DNA of 64,000 nt from Kordiimonas marina (GTDB taxonomy: Bacteria; Pseudomonadota; Alphaproteobacteria; Sphingomonadales; Kordiimonadaceae): assembly GCF_023006325.1 (NCBI RefSeq), contig NZ_JAINDF010000001.1, forward strand, positions 54,863-118,862, in the 5' to 3' direction. Below, one piece after another: positions 27,067 to 37,700 of the stretch (positions within the stretch are counted from its first letter, which is position 1; the number at the start of each line of letters is the position of its first letter). The position numbers and the translations under genes were made by a program. The notes beneath the pieces are model-generated. The model was not told where the DNA came from and searched no databases. It saw only the letters and a list, made by a program, of their open reading frames with translations.

Positions 27067-28410
27067 TCAATTCTGGCCCGACTGCATCTGTTCGATCACC
27101 TCATGCACGCGGGAGCGCAGCTCAAGCGCCGTCTCTTCCGTCTCACCCGCGGCCCTCGCCATTTTGTCCGTAAGCTCATTGGCAACACCGGTCTGGTCGG
27201 AGATCTGGTAAATCTCCGCAGTCACCTGCTGGGTTCCCGCTGCGGCTTCCTGCACATTCTGGCTGATCTCACCGGTGGCGACCATCTGTTCCTCAACCGC
27301 ATCGGCGATCGACGTGGCATTCGCCTTCATGTCGGCGATCACGGCCTGGATGCCGCCGATAACCTCGGCAGTATTTTGGGCGGCGTCCTGGATCGCGTTG
27401 ATCTGGTCGCTGATGGTATCGGTCGCGCGCGCGGTTTCGTTCGCCAGGCTTTTGACCTCGCTTGCCACCACAGCGAACCCGCGACCGGCGTCGCCCGCGC
27501 GGGCAGCCTCGATCGTGGCGTTGAGTGCCAGCAGGTTGGTCTGGCTAGCGATATCGGAAATCAACTTCAGGACATTGCCGATTTCGCGCGCGGTGGTCGA
27601 GAGGCCATCGATGGCCGTTGTCGCCCGGTCTGCTTCGGTGACGGCGCGGTCGCTGATGTCCCGCGACTGCACGGCCTGACGCCCGATTTCCCGGACGGAT
27701 GCGCTCAGCTCTTCTGTTGCAGCGGCAACAGTCCCGACATTCACGCTGGCCTGCTCGGATGCTGCGGCGACCGCGGTTGCGCTCTGGCTGATACCCTGGA
27801 CAGACACCACGAGATCAGACGCCGAATCCTTAACGGTGGTCGACTGATCGACAAGCGTGGATGCCACCATCTGCACCTGGCTTTCCAGCTGGGTCGCGAG
27901 GGTCGCGAATTCGGTTTTCTTGGCCTCCGATATTGCGTCCTCATAGATCGAAAGCGCCAGGTCCATGTCCAGCATCAACGCCTTGCCAACCGCCCCGAGA
28001 ACCAAGGAGCCTTGCTCGCCAAACTCGCCTGCGAGAGAGATCATCATCTGATTAAGGACGAAGGAATAGCCACCGATATAAATCGTCGGGGCAAGGCCGA
28101 TCCGGAAATGGGCCGTCCCGATTGTACGCGCGCTTTCATGATATGCGGCATCGAAGCGGCCGGAAAGCAGCTGCGCCCAGTGGCTCTTCTGCTTGTTCTT
28201 GAGGACGGGGAACCGGTCTTGCGTACCCAGGATTTCACGGGCCGACGGGATCTCCCAAAGATGCTCGTAGAAACGGTCCAGAATGGCCGGCAGATGGCTG
28301 ACAATTCGGTCTGCCGAATTGGCTAGCAGTTCCGAGGTCGCCTTATCGATATCGAAAAGGCGCAGCCGCTCAGTCAACGCGGGCGTTACAGAGCCGTGTA
28401 CATCGAACAT
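27067..28410 (-). CDS. Globin-coupled methyl-accepting chemotaxis protein (HemAT-like)
   Basis: Soluble oxygen sensor and chemotaxis transducer of 447 residues without membrane helices. The N-terminal globin-coupled sensor domain (about 1-170) carries the family pattern [18 protein letters not shown], in which His101 should be the heme ligand. The C-terminal MCP signalling domain has the tip [20 protein letters not shown] with a long coiled-coil region on each side. It would report O2 to CheA/CheW. GAGGG precedes ATG 28410. The gene stands alone, with no other chemotaxis genes in the window. Confidence 0.92.
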   Translation of the reverse strand: MFDVHGSVTPALTERLRLFDIDKATSELLANSADRIVSHLPAILDRFYEHLWEIPSAREILGTQDRFPVLKNKQKSHWAQLLSGRFDAAYHESARTIGTAHFRIGLAPTIYIGGYSFVLNQMMISLAGEFGEQGSLVLGAVGKALMLDMDLALSIYEDAISEAKKTEFATLATQLESQVQMVASTLVDQSTTVKDSASDLVVSVQGISQSATAVAAASEQASVNVGTVAAATEELSASVREIGRQAVQSRDISDRAVTEADRATTAIDGLSTTAREIGNVLKLISDIASQTNLLALNATIEAARAGDAGRGFAVVASEVKSLANETARATDTISDQINAIQDAAQNTAEVIGGIQAVIADMKANATSIADAVEEQMVATGEISQNVQEAAAGTQQVTAEIYQISDQTGVANELTDKMARAAGETEETALELRSRVHEVIEQMQSGQN

Positions 28411-28512
28411 AAAAATCCCTCAATCCAAGCTTCAGAAGCCAAAAATAGAAGCCCATGCATACACACTAAAAAGTAAACGGAAATTAAAAAAAACCGACTA
28501 TTGATTAAAAAA

Positions 28513-29697
28513 TCAGTAGAATCGCGCCAAAAGAGTAGAACGCTCGACCCGAAAGTCATTTCTCACCCACTCAGCCTCTATCTCGGCGAGTCTTTCAGAC
28601 ACATCCGGCCCCATGGGAACGCCCAGTGCGATCAGGTCTCCCCCCTTGACCGGCAGGACAGGCACCGGCCAGTCCCGGACCCAATAGATGAGCGCCGGGT
28701 CCGGATCGCCCATCACAGTCAGAAGGTGCGCAAGGCCAGCCGCGCGGCCATGACGGTACACAAAGGCGCGGAGCGCCACCTCATCCATTACCCGGCCTGC
28801 GGCACAGCCGGTCGTCACGGCCTTCAGGTGCCGTTTCTGTTTCGCTGAAAGCCGGAGAGCTTTCGCAAGCGGTGCCACATCATCTGCTTTAAGTCCGGTT
28901 ACGACAGCAAGACGGACAAACGCTTCCGGCTCACACCCCAGCAGCCTTTCCCGCGCGACCAATCGCATCAGCCCAGAGACATCGCCACCCTTACCGGGCA
29001 GATGGGCTGCCACGCCCGCGTCCACAAGCGCGGACCACGCCGCGACGGGATCAGGCGCCGAGAGGGTCTTGAGCATTTCATCACGCACCCGTTCCGCAGA
29101 CAGCGTGTCGATCATATCCGCAAGCGACGTACAAGCGGCGAGACCTGCCGGGTCGACCGGTCCTTTGCCGTACCAGGCGTAGAACCGGAAGAAGCGCAGG
29201 ATACGCAGGCCGTCCTCCCGGATGCGCGCAGCCGCATCGCCAATGAAACGGACATGCCCGGCCTTCAGGTCGGCAAGGCCGTCAAACGGGTCATAAACAC
29301 TGCCGTCAAGCGCGGCATAAAGCGCATTCATGGTGAAATCCCGGCGGGCGGCATCCTCGCGCCAGTCGGTGGTGAAGGCGACTTCGGCATGACGACCGTC
29401 CGTCTTCACATCGACGCGCAGGGTGGTGATTTCCACATGCTGCCCGTCTTCCACCGCCGTCACGGTGCCATGGGCAAGCCCCGTGGGCACGACGCGGATA
29501 CCGGCTGCCTTCAGGGCCGCCATCGTTTCTTCCGGGGTCAGCCGGGTCGCGGCATCAATGTCCCCCACCGTCTTGCCGATAAGCGTGTCCCGCACCGCCC
29601 CGCCGACGAAGCGGATATTATCCGCGCCCAAAGCCGTCACCACCTTCCTAACGAAGGGCGATTCCAGCCAGGAAGCCTGAAGCTTAGCGACCACCAT
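28513..29697 (-). CDS. cca: CCA tRNA nucleotidyltransferase
   Basis: Adds or repairs the 3' CCA end of tRNAs. The protein has 394 residues from ATG 29697; ATG 29706 is possible. Class II nucleotidyltransferase motifs are present: VGGAVRDTLIG with DIDAAT providing the metal-binding Asp pair, RRDFTMNALY, and RIREDGLRILRFFRF. The C-terminal part is helical without an HD domain, as in alphaproteobacterial forms. Its start overlaps the end of the DUF6111 gene by 14 bases. Confidence 0.92.
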   Translation of the reverse strand: MVVAKLQASWLESPFVRKVVTALGADNIRFVGGAVRDTLIGKTVGDIDAATRLTPEETMAALKAAGIRVVPTGLAHGTVTAVEDGQHVEITTLRVDVKTDGRHAEVAFTTDWREDAARRDFTMNALYAALDGSVYDPFDGLADLKAGHVRFIGDAAARIREDGLRILRFFRFYAWYGKGPVDPAGLAACTSLADMIDTLSAERVRDEMLKTLSAPDPVAAWSALVDAGVAAHLPGKGGDVSGLMRLVARERLLGCEPEAFVRLAVVTGLKADDVAPLAKALRLSAKQKRHLKAVTTGCAAGRVMDEVALRAFVYRHGRAAGLAHLLTVMGDPDPALIYWVRDWPVPVLPVKGGDLIALGVPMGPDVSERLAEIEAEWVRNDFRVERSTLLARFY

Positions 29698-30034
29698 CGG
29701 TGTCATCCGGCGTATCTTTTTTGCGGTCTTGCGGGGTCTCGGACGGCTTATCCTTGTCCGCGGGCACGAATTCGCCGGGAACGACCTTGCCGTTCTCACT
29801 GTGCGGCGGCACGTATTTAAGCCCAGCCTTGCCAAGGTCATCGTCCCCGAACCACAAGCCCAGGACGGACAGCAGCATCAGGATGATGAGGACCACCAGA
29901 GTTTTCCTCAGCCGCTTGAATTCATTTTGAAGTTCGGCTTCATCGCCCCGGTTGGCGATGCGCCAGCGCAGCCACATCCCCATGGCGACAAGCGGCAGCA
30001 GCAGAAGAACAAGGCGCAGAAATGCAGCAATCAT
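29684..30034 (-). CDS. DUF6111-like small membrane protein
   Basis: Protein of 116 residues with two hydrophobic segments (about 3-24 and 46-64) and a hydrophilic, acidic/Pro-rich C-terminal tail. The second helix ends LGLWFGDDD, then YVPPHSENGKVVPGEF, a pattern I associate with DUF6111 proteins placed between a Nudix gene and cca in alphaproteobacteria. Its ATG overlaps the TGA of the Nudix gene (ATGA). Its function is unknown. Confidence 0.72.
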   Translation of the reverse strand: MIAAFLRLVLLLLPLVAMGMWLRWRIANRGDEAELQNEFKRLRKTLVVLIILMLLSVLGLWFGDDDLGKAGLKYVPPHSENGKVVPGEFVPADKDKPSETPQDRKKDTPDDTDGGR

Positions 30035-30654
30035 GGTGTTGTCTCCTCCGCGGCTTCCAGCACGTCACAGAGATTAACGAGCATGGCTGCCGTTGCGCCC
30101 CAGATATGATAATCGCCATATGGCATGGCATAATAATGCCGCGTATGGCCCTTCCAGACCGTGGATTGTCGCTGATGATTGGCCCTGTCCAGGAAGAAGG
30201 TCAGCGGCACTTCGAACGCCACATCGACTTCATCTGGCTGCAGGGTCAGCTCGAAACCGGGCTGGACAAGGCCGACAACCGGCGTGATGACGAACCCTGT
30301 TCCCGTCCGGTATTCATCCAGAAAGCCGCAGACTTCGATGAAGGTGCGGTCAAGCCCGACCTCTTCCTCCGTCTCCCTCAATGCGGCATCGACTGCGTCC
30401 CGGTCCGCGGGATCAACCGCACCGCCGGGGAAGCTGACCTGGCCCGCATGTTTGGGCAGATGTTCTGTGCGTTTGGTCAGAAGCACCGTATGGCCTTCCG
30501 GCCGCGCGATGATCGGCACCAACACGGCGGCATCCCTGAGCGGGCTATCCTTCAGGAGTTCCGCCTTCAACTCGGCATTCAGGTCATAATCACTGCGTTT
30601 GCCTCGGGCCGCGGGATTATCGGGTCCGAGCGCACGGGTAAGCCAGGAGCGCAT
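30031..30654 (-). CDS. Nudix hydrolase, CoA pyrophosphatase type
   Basis: Probable CoA/acyl-CoA diphosphatase of 207 residues. The UPF0035 signature LLTKRTEHLPKHAGQVSFPGG runs into the Nudix box (AALRETEEEVGL), which together define the CoA-hydrolysing group. The start at 30654 is chosen because AGGAGG lies ten bases upstream; the frame continues upstream into the preceding gene. It lies four bases after the DUF1285 gene and overlaps the DUF6111 gene. It probably helps regulate or detoxify CoA derivatives. Confidence 0.88.
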   Translation of the reverse strand: MRSWLTRALGPDNPAARGKRSDYDLNAELKAELLKDSPLRDAAVLVPIIARPEGHTVLLTKRTEHLPKHAGQVSFPGGAVDPADRDAVDAALRETEEEVGLDRTFIEVCGFLDEYRTGTGFVITPVVGLVQPGFELTLQPDEVDVAFEVPLTFFLDRANHQRQSTVWKGHTRHYYAMPYGDYHIWGATAAMLVNLCDVLEAAEETTP

Positions 30655-30658
30655 CGCG

Positions 30659-31243
30659 TCAGCCCTCCTGCCACTGGCCGAGGCTGAAGCGTTCGCCCCG
30701 GCTCTCGATCGTGAGTTCATTCACACCGGCTTTTCCCTGCATATCCGCCGCTTCGACCAGTTCATAGAAAACCGGCCGGGCGATCAGGGCTTCCAACCGG
30801 CCACGGACAAGCACATAAGGGCGCGGTTCCGCGGTTTCAGCGTCGGTTTCCACCCGGATGGGATGCTCGGCGTCAGCGATGACTTCGTCACCGACATTGG
30901 TGGTAAACTTCAGGAGCTGTGCGCCGCTATCATCCTTGAGGATATCCACCTGGGTGGCGATAAACGGCGCATCCTCAACCCGGATACCGACCTTCTCCAC
31001 CGGCGTGACCAGATAGAAGCGACCATCCGCATCGTGCCTGAGTACCGTGGAGAACAGCTTGACCATGCGCTTGCGGCCGATGGGCGTACCCATATAGAAC
31101 CAGGTACCGTCGCGCTTGATCTCCATATCGATGTCGCCGCAGAAATCCGGATTCCATTTCTCAACCGGCGGAAAGCGCTGGCCTTCCACCTGTTTGATCA
31201 AGGCTTCGAGATTGAAAGATGTGGGCGCGCGGTCGGCGGTCAT
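30659..31243 (-). CDS. DUF1285 domain protein
   Basis: Protein of 194 residues without signal peptide or membrane helix. The family blocks are CGDIDMEIKRDGTWFYMGTPI, RKRMVKLFSTVLRHDADGRFYLVTPVEK, and VRGRLEALIARPVFYELVE. Its function is not established. AGGAG precedes ATG 31243. It leads a tight string with the Nudix, DUF6111 and cca genes, an order typical for alphaproteobacteria. The MoxR gene often found with this string is not next to it here. Confidence 0.85.
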   Translation of the reverse strand: MTADRAPTSFNLEALIKQVEGQRFPPVEKWNPDFCGDIDMEIKRDGTWFYMGTPIGRKRMVKLFSTVLRHDADGRFYLVTPVEKVGIRVEDAPFIATQVDILKDDSGAQLLKFTTNVGDEVIADAEHPIRVETDAETAEPRPYVLVRGRLEALIARPVFYELVEAADMQGKAGVNELTIESRGERFSLGQWQEG

Positions 31244-31343
31244 GACACTGTCTCCTGCCCCTTTATATGGGCAGCACGTGGCGGAAGAAAAGGTTTTAAA
31301 ACCAATATCATCCGCACCGGGCAGCCACGGGCCCGATGGAAAG

Positions 31344-31365
31344 CCCGGGGATGATTACCCCCGGG
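31344..31365 (-). terminator. Possible terminator after the GNAT gene
   Basis: CCCGGGG (31344-31350) pairs with CCCCGGG (31359-31365) around an 8-nt loop, about 15 bases past the GNAT stop. On the minus strand only CTTTCC follows, so it is a moderate call. Confidence 0.45.
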
Positions 31366-31380
31366 GTCTCGATTTAATTG

Positions 31381-31941
31381 TCAGGCAGCGGTTGGCAGCG
31401 CGCCAGCGCGGGCAGCTTCCACGGCGTCCGCATCAGGCGCGACCGAGACGATCTTGCCAACAGCGGGCAGCGACGGCAGCGTCGCCGGTTGCCGAACCAG
31501 CAGGCGGCGGGCGTCCTTGCCGCCGGGCATGGTGATATAGCGCGGCAGCACGTGCTCGAACCCGAACCGGCTATAATAGTCATGATCGCCCACAAGCAGG
31601 ATACGCTGGTGGCCGGCACTGTTGGCCCGGGCGACAGCCCGTTTCATCAGCTCGGCGCCGATACCGTATTTCTGCATGTCCGGGGCAACCGCAAGCGGGC
31701 CGAGGAGGATGGCGCTTTCCTTCGTGCCGAGGATCATGTCCTGGATATAGATCGGCCAGAAGCGCACCGTCCCCACCAAGCGGTCATCCGCGCGCGCGAC
31801 CCAGCTCAGATGGCGGAGTGCGGGCACATTTTCCCGAAGGCTGTAGGAAGATTTGGCGAACCGGTCCGGTCCGAAGGCCACATCCAGCAAGGTCTCAACC
31901 AATGCTGAATCAAAAGGCCGTTCTTGATCGTAGGTGATCAT
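31381..31941 (-). CDS. GNAT family N-acetyltransferase, YhbS-like
   Basis: Acetyl-CoA-dependent transferase of 186 residues. The acetyl-CoA loop region is LGPLAVAPDMQKYGIGAELM (Q/RxxGxG/A type), preceded by LSWVARADDRLVGTVRFW and followed by ILLVGDHDYYSRFGFEHV, the YhbS pattern. The start is ambiguous: ATG 31941 gives the natural GNAT beginning MITYDQERPF, but in-frame ATGs exist at 31956 and 31971. The acceptor substrate is unknown. It is separate from the cca operon by about 137 bp. Confidence 0.85.
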   Translation of the reverse strand: MITYDQERPFDSALVETLLDVAFGPDRFAKSSYSLRENVPALRHLSWVARADDRLVGTVRFWPIYIQDMILGTKESAILLGPLAVAPDMQKYGIGAELMKRAVARANSAGHQRILLVGDHDYYSRFGFEHVLPRYITMPGGKDARRLLVRQPATLPSLPAVGKIVSVAPDADAVEAARAGALPTAA

Positions 31942-31971
31942 CGGCAGTGTATCCATATCAGAGGCGCACAT

Positions 31972-32401
31972 GCGCCAAAAAGATAATCAAAAGCAGGCGA
32001 AGGAAGCTGGACTAGCAGCGCATCCGTCGTCGCGATCGGTTAACCCGGTTGATATGGAGCGTAAGTACCATGGCACCCATGACAGTTTTGTGTTCAAGAT
32101 GGCGGAAATTACCAGTTTTTTCGCCCACCGCAAGATACTTTTTCTTAGCTTTTACATAAAACCGTAAAACTCCTAAAAATCATTTAATAACAATGCAAAA
32201 AAGGAAATGGCACCAAGGCAGGCACCGTTCCCTTAGGTCTAAAATATGTAGTTTTTCTTACGGATAAGGCTTCACCGCACCCTTGGCCGCCTTCGCCCCA
32301 TAGCACCAGCGCCTCCCGGCCCCAGCTGCAAACCCAAAAGAGAAACCCCCGGAGCGGTGTGCCCCGGGGGTTTCCTGTACTCGGTACTGAGTTGGTTTGG
32401 C
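31972..32401. other. Intergenic region between the GNAT gene and groEL
   Basis: This 430-bp stretch is more AT-rich in its middle (about 32090-32210). It contains the groEL terminator at its right end. A 65-codon plus-strand frame from ATG 31970 is open, but I cannot support it as a gene. No tRNA or other RNA gene was recognised. Confidence 0.4.
32342..32374 (-). terminator. Rho-independent-type terminator of groESL
   Basis: GAAACCCCCGG (32342-32352) pairs with CCGGGGGTTTC (32364-32374). It is 28 bases past the groEL stop on the minus strand, with TCTCTTTT following. Confidence 0.75.
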
Positions 32402-34069
<1,668 letters not shown>

Positions 34070-34105
34070 TTAATTAGGAAACGACAAAGGGGATGGGCGA
34101 GTGGA

Positions 34106-34393
34106 TTACTCGATGATGCCCATGATGTCGGATTCTTTCATGATCAGCAGGTCAACGCCGTCGACCTTGACCTCGGTGCCCGACCATTTGCCGAACAGAA
34201 TCTTGTCACCGGCTTTAACGTCGAGCGGCGTTACTTTGCCGTCTTCACCGCGGACACCGGTGCCGACTGCCAGAACTTCACCTTCGGACGGTTTTTCCTG
34301 GGCGGTATCGGGCAGAATGATGCCGCCAGCGGTTTTAGCTTCGCTTTCAAGGCGCTTGACCAGAACACGGTCATGAAGCGGACGAAGAGCCAT
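34106..34393 (-). CDS. groES: Co-chaperonin GroES
   Basis: Seven-membered lid of the GroEL cage. The protein has 95 residues from ATG 34393 ([18 protein letters not shown]), with AGGAG upstream; the upstream in-frame codons to 34441 run into the CIRCE element and are not used. The mobile loop is [16 protein letters not shown]. First gene of groESL and controlled by the CIRCE site directly upstream. Confidence 0.97.
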   Translation of the reverse strand: MALRPLHDRVLVKRLESEAKTAGGIILPDTAQEKPSEGEVLAVGTGVRGEDGKVTPLDVKAGDKILFGKWSGTEVKVDGVDLLIMKESDIMGIIE

Positions 34394-34434
34394 GGTTGTT
34401 CTCCTAAATGATAAAACAGGAAATGTTCCCTCTG

Positions 34435-34461
34435 TTAGCACTCACCCTAACAGAGTGCTAA
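34435..34461 (-). promoter_or_regulatory. CIRCE element, HrcA operator
   Basis: TTAGCACTC (34435-34443), nine bases, GAGTGCTAA (34453-34461): a perfect match to the CIRCE consensus. HrcA binds it and represses groESL until heat shock. Confidence 0.97.
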
Positions 34462-34472
34462 CACCGTGACCG

Positions 34473-34501
34473 TATGTAATCCGGGGGCCTTCCGGCTTCA
34501 A
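34473..34501 (-). promoter_or_regulatory. Candidate groESL promoter
   Basis: On the minus strand TTGAAG (34501-34496) and TACATA (34478-34473) are separated by 17 bp, just upstream of CIRCE. This would place transcription start at the edge of the operator. The -10 match is weak. Confidence 0.4.
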
Positions 34502-34692
34502 GAGGGGAAAGCGAGATTTTTTGACTCTTTTTTGCCAAGGATGCGCCCTGACGCCGAAAACGGAAAACCAATATCATTCAGGAAAGGGAATGTCCCTGTC
34601 ATGGGAGCTTCGGCCGCGCGTCATGTCAAATTGGGGCAGCGTGACGCGTTTCTAACACAATTTTCCAGATCTCGACGCAAAGCAGGCAGGGT

Positions 34693-34721
34693 TTGACCAC
34701 AATTATAGGTAAAGTTACACA
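34693..34721 (+). promoter_or_regulatory. Candidate promoter of the alpha-2-macroglobulin gene
   Basis: TTGACC (34693-34698) and TACACA (34716-34721) are spaced by 17 bp, about 28 bp before ATG 34749. The -35 is good and the -10 is poor. The rest of the roughly 355-bp gap between groES and this gene shows no other structure apart from CIRCE. Confidence 0.35.
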
Positions 34722-34748
34722 TAGATACTTCTATCCTTGGGGGAAAAT

Positions 34749-37700
34749 ATGCGCCGCTTCGCCACCTTATTGCTTATTGCACTTGTCTGCCTTGCCACTC
34801 CGCTCCTGCCGTCTGCCAAGACCATGGCGGGTGACATAACATCACCCACGGTTCTTGAAGACAGGTCCGCAACCGCCGCCCGGTTGCTCGAGGCAGCGAA
34901 GCAGCGAGTCCATGAGCTTGAAACGCTGGAGGCCGCTAAATCGGTTGATGGCCTCAATCTTTCCGATGCTCTTAAACAGGGGCTCCCCCCGACGCCTCCT
35001 GAAGGCAGCATCAAAGATTTCAAAAAACGCTATAGCGCAGAACTCCAGCTCGCCCAGCATGCCAACCAGAGCTACCCCTGGCGCAACGCGGCTGAGGCCT
35101 GGCTGAAGGTCGGGCGCCTTGACGATGCCTACGGCGCCGCATGGCACCTGCTGCATGTAGCGGACAACCCGGGTGCCCGCGCCGGTGCCCTCGACACTTT
35201 CGTGAAAATCCTTTTGGCTGACCACAAACCCGAAGAGGCGCTGACGACACTTCGGGAAGCGCAGGCGGTCTATCCGATCGACAGCCGCCAGATATGGCTT
35301 AATTCTGTAGAAGACCGCTTCACCCTGCGCATTACCGACCAGACCGTCGACACCGAAGGCAAGTCCCCGCGCGCCTGTCTCGTTTTCTCCCATCCCTTAC
35401 GGAAGACGCTGCCGATCCCGGTGGAGGACTATGTCCGCGTAACCGGCGGCCGTGATGTTTCCATACAGGCCGAGCATGACCGTATTTGCCTCATGGGGCT
35501 AACCTACGGCGACAAGATGGAGGTTACCGTTCTGGCCGGACTGCCCGGCGAGGAAGGGACCAAGCTCTATAAGGATACCACACGCACCATCGTCATTTCG
35601 GACCGGCCGGCACGCCTTGTTTTCGGCAATGGCACCTATATCCTGCCCAAGGTGGGTGACGAGACTGTTCCCCTCAAAAGCGTCAATGTGGACACGGCGA
35701 GCCTGGCCCTGTTTCGCGTGCCGGACCGCGGCCTCGTACCCTGGATGAATTCAGGGCTTGAAGGCAAGAACCTCAATGGTTGGGCGCAGGAGAATTTGGG
35801 CAACAATATTGGCGAGAAGGTCTGGAAAGGCCATGTCGATATTGACACGGTCAAGAACGAGGACGTCACCACCCTCGTGCCGATCAGGGACATGCTGAAG
35901 ACGAAAAAGCCGGGCATCTATGCCCTGGTCGCAACACCCGGAGACGGAAAACAACAGCAGGAGTGGGAGCCACAACAAACCCAGTGGGTCGTGATCTCGG
36001 ACCTGGGCATCATGACACTTCAGGGAGCGGATGGTCTGCATGTCTTCGTCAATTCGTTGGAAACGGCGAAGCCGCTTAAGAACGTGACCATCAAGGTCAT
36101 CGCCAGGAACAACGACATTCTCGCCGACGTCCAGACCGACAGAGACGGTCAGGCCACGATCGCCGCTGAACAGTTTCGGGGTACAGGCGGTAATCTCCCG
36201 ATGGCTCTGACAGCCAGCACCTCGAAAGGTGACTATAACTTCATCAAGCTTCAGGGCGCGGCCCTGGATATGAGCGACCGAGGCACCGAGGGCCGTAAGA
36301 CAAGCGGGCCGCTTGATGCTTTCCTCTATACCGAACGCGGTATCTACCGCCCCGGCGAGACTGTTTTCCTGTCTGGCCTGTTGCGGGATGCACAGGCGCG
36401 CGCCGTTGGCAAGCTGCCTTTGACCCTCGTCATTACCCGCCCGGACGGCGTCGAAGCCGTCAAAAAGCGCATCACCGGCGACAGCTTGGGCGCCTATGCG
36501 TTTGACTATGGCTTGTCGCCCGCCGCCCGCACAGGCCTGTGGCGGGTTAGCCTGCTTGCGGATAACGAGGCCCAAAGCGTTGGTGAAACACATTTCCAGG
36601 TAGACGATTTTGTCCCCGAACGGCTCAGCGCGAAACTCGATACCCTAAAGAACCAGTTAAGCGCTGGCGTGTCCCTGGAAGTGCATGTGCAGGCGGACTT
36701 CCTGTATGGCGCACCAGGCGCTGACCTTACAGGAACACTCTCCACCACGCTTGCAGCTGACCCGGCGCCCTTCAAGGAATGGAAGCGCTATCATTTCGGG
36801 CTGGTACAGGACGAATTTTCCGGCGAAAAGCTGAACAGCCTCCCCCTCAAGACAGACGCCACCGGGCTGGCGCGGGTCGCGCTCGTAGCAAACAAGCTGC
36901 CAGACACAACCCTCCCCCTTAGGGCCAAGCTGACCGCCGAGATCCAGGATGTTGGCGGGCGTCCCGTTCAGGATGCCGTTTGGCTACCGGTCAAGCACGC
37001 CCCGGTGATGCTGGGCGTGCGCGCTGAACAAGATGGCAGCTTTGAAGAGAACACGCCCGCCGCCCTTTCGGTTGTCGCCGTGGACGGTAACGGCAAGCCG
37101 CTTACAGGCAAAAACCTGACCGCCGTGTGGGTCAAGGAACACTATAGCTATACCTGGTACCAAAGCCGCAACCGGTGGCAATATCGCCCCAGCTTCTATG
37201 ATGAAACCATGGGCGAAGAACAGGTCCGCAGTGGTATGGATGGCACGGTCCAGCTTTCGCGGACACTGCCGTGGGGACGATACCGCCTCGATGTGCGCAC
37301 CCCGGACGGCAAGGCGGCGGCAAGTGCGCGCTTTACCGTCGGCTGGTGGGCCGCATCCCAAAGCCCGGACGTACCGGATGGGCTGGAACTCTCGCTGAAG
37401 TCAACGGCACTGAAAAGCGGTGACCGGGTGCACGGCCATGTGAAGGCGCCCTTTGAAGGGATCGCGCTGATTACGGTGGCAAATGACCGGGTGCTCGCCC
37501 ACAAAACCATCCATCTGAGTAAAGAGGGCGGCGACTTTGACTTCAAGGTGAAGAAAGACTGGGGGCCGTCCGCCTATATCCTGGCGACTGCCCTGCGCCC
37601 TGATGCCGGGGCCATATCGCGCCTGCCCATACGTGCAACCGGCCTGACCTGGTTCTCGATCGACCGCAAAGCCCGGTCAAAGGCGATTGTCTTCGATGTT

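Noticed and set aside
28497-28516. AT-rich inverted repeat TGATT-TTTT-AATCA after cca as a terminator
   Set aside because: Only a 5-bp A/T stem; a T-run follows but the structure is too weak to call with confidence.
31970-32167. 65-codon plus-strand frame beginning MRQKDNQKQAKE between the GNAT gene and groEL
   Set aside because: It has a GAGG upstream, but the second half is AT-rich with no conserved pattern, and it overlaps the likely promoter of the GNAT gene. Expression data would be needed.
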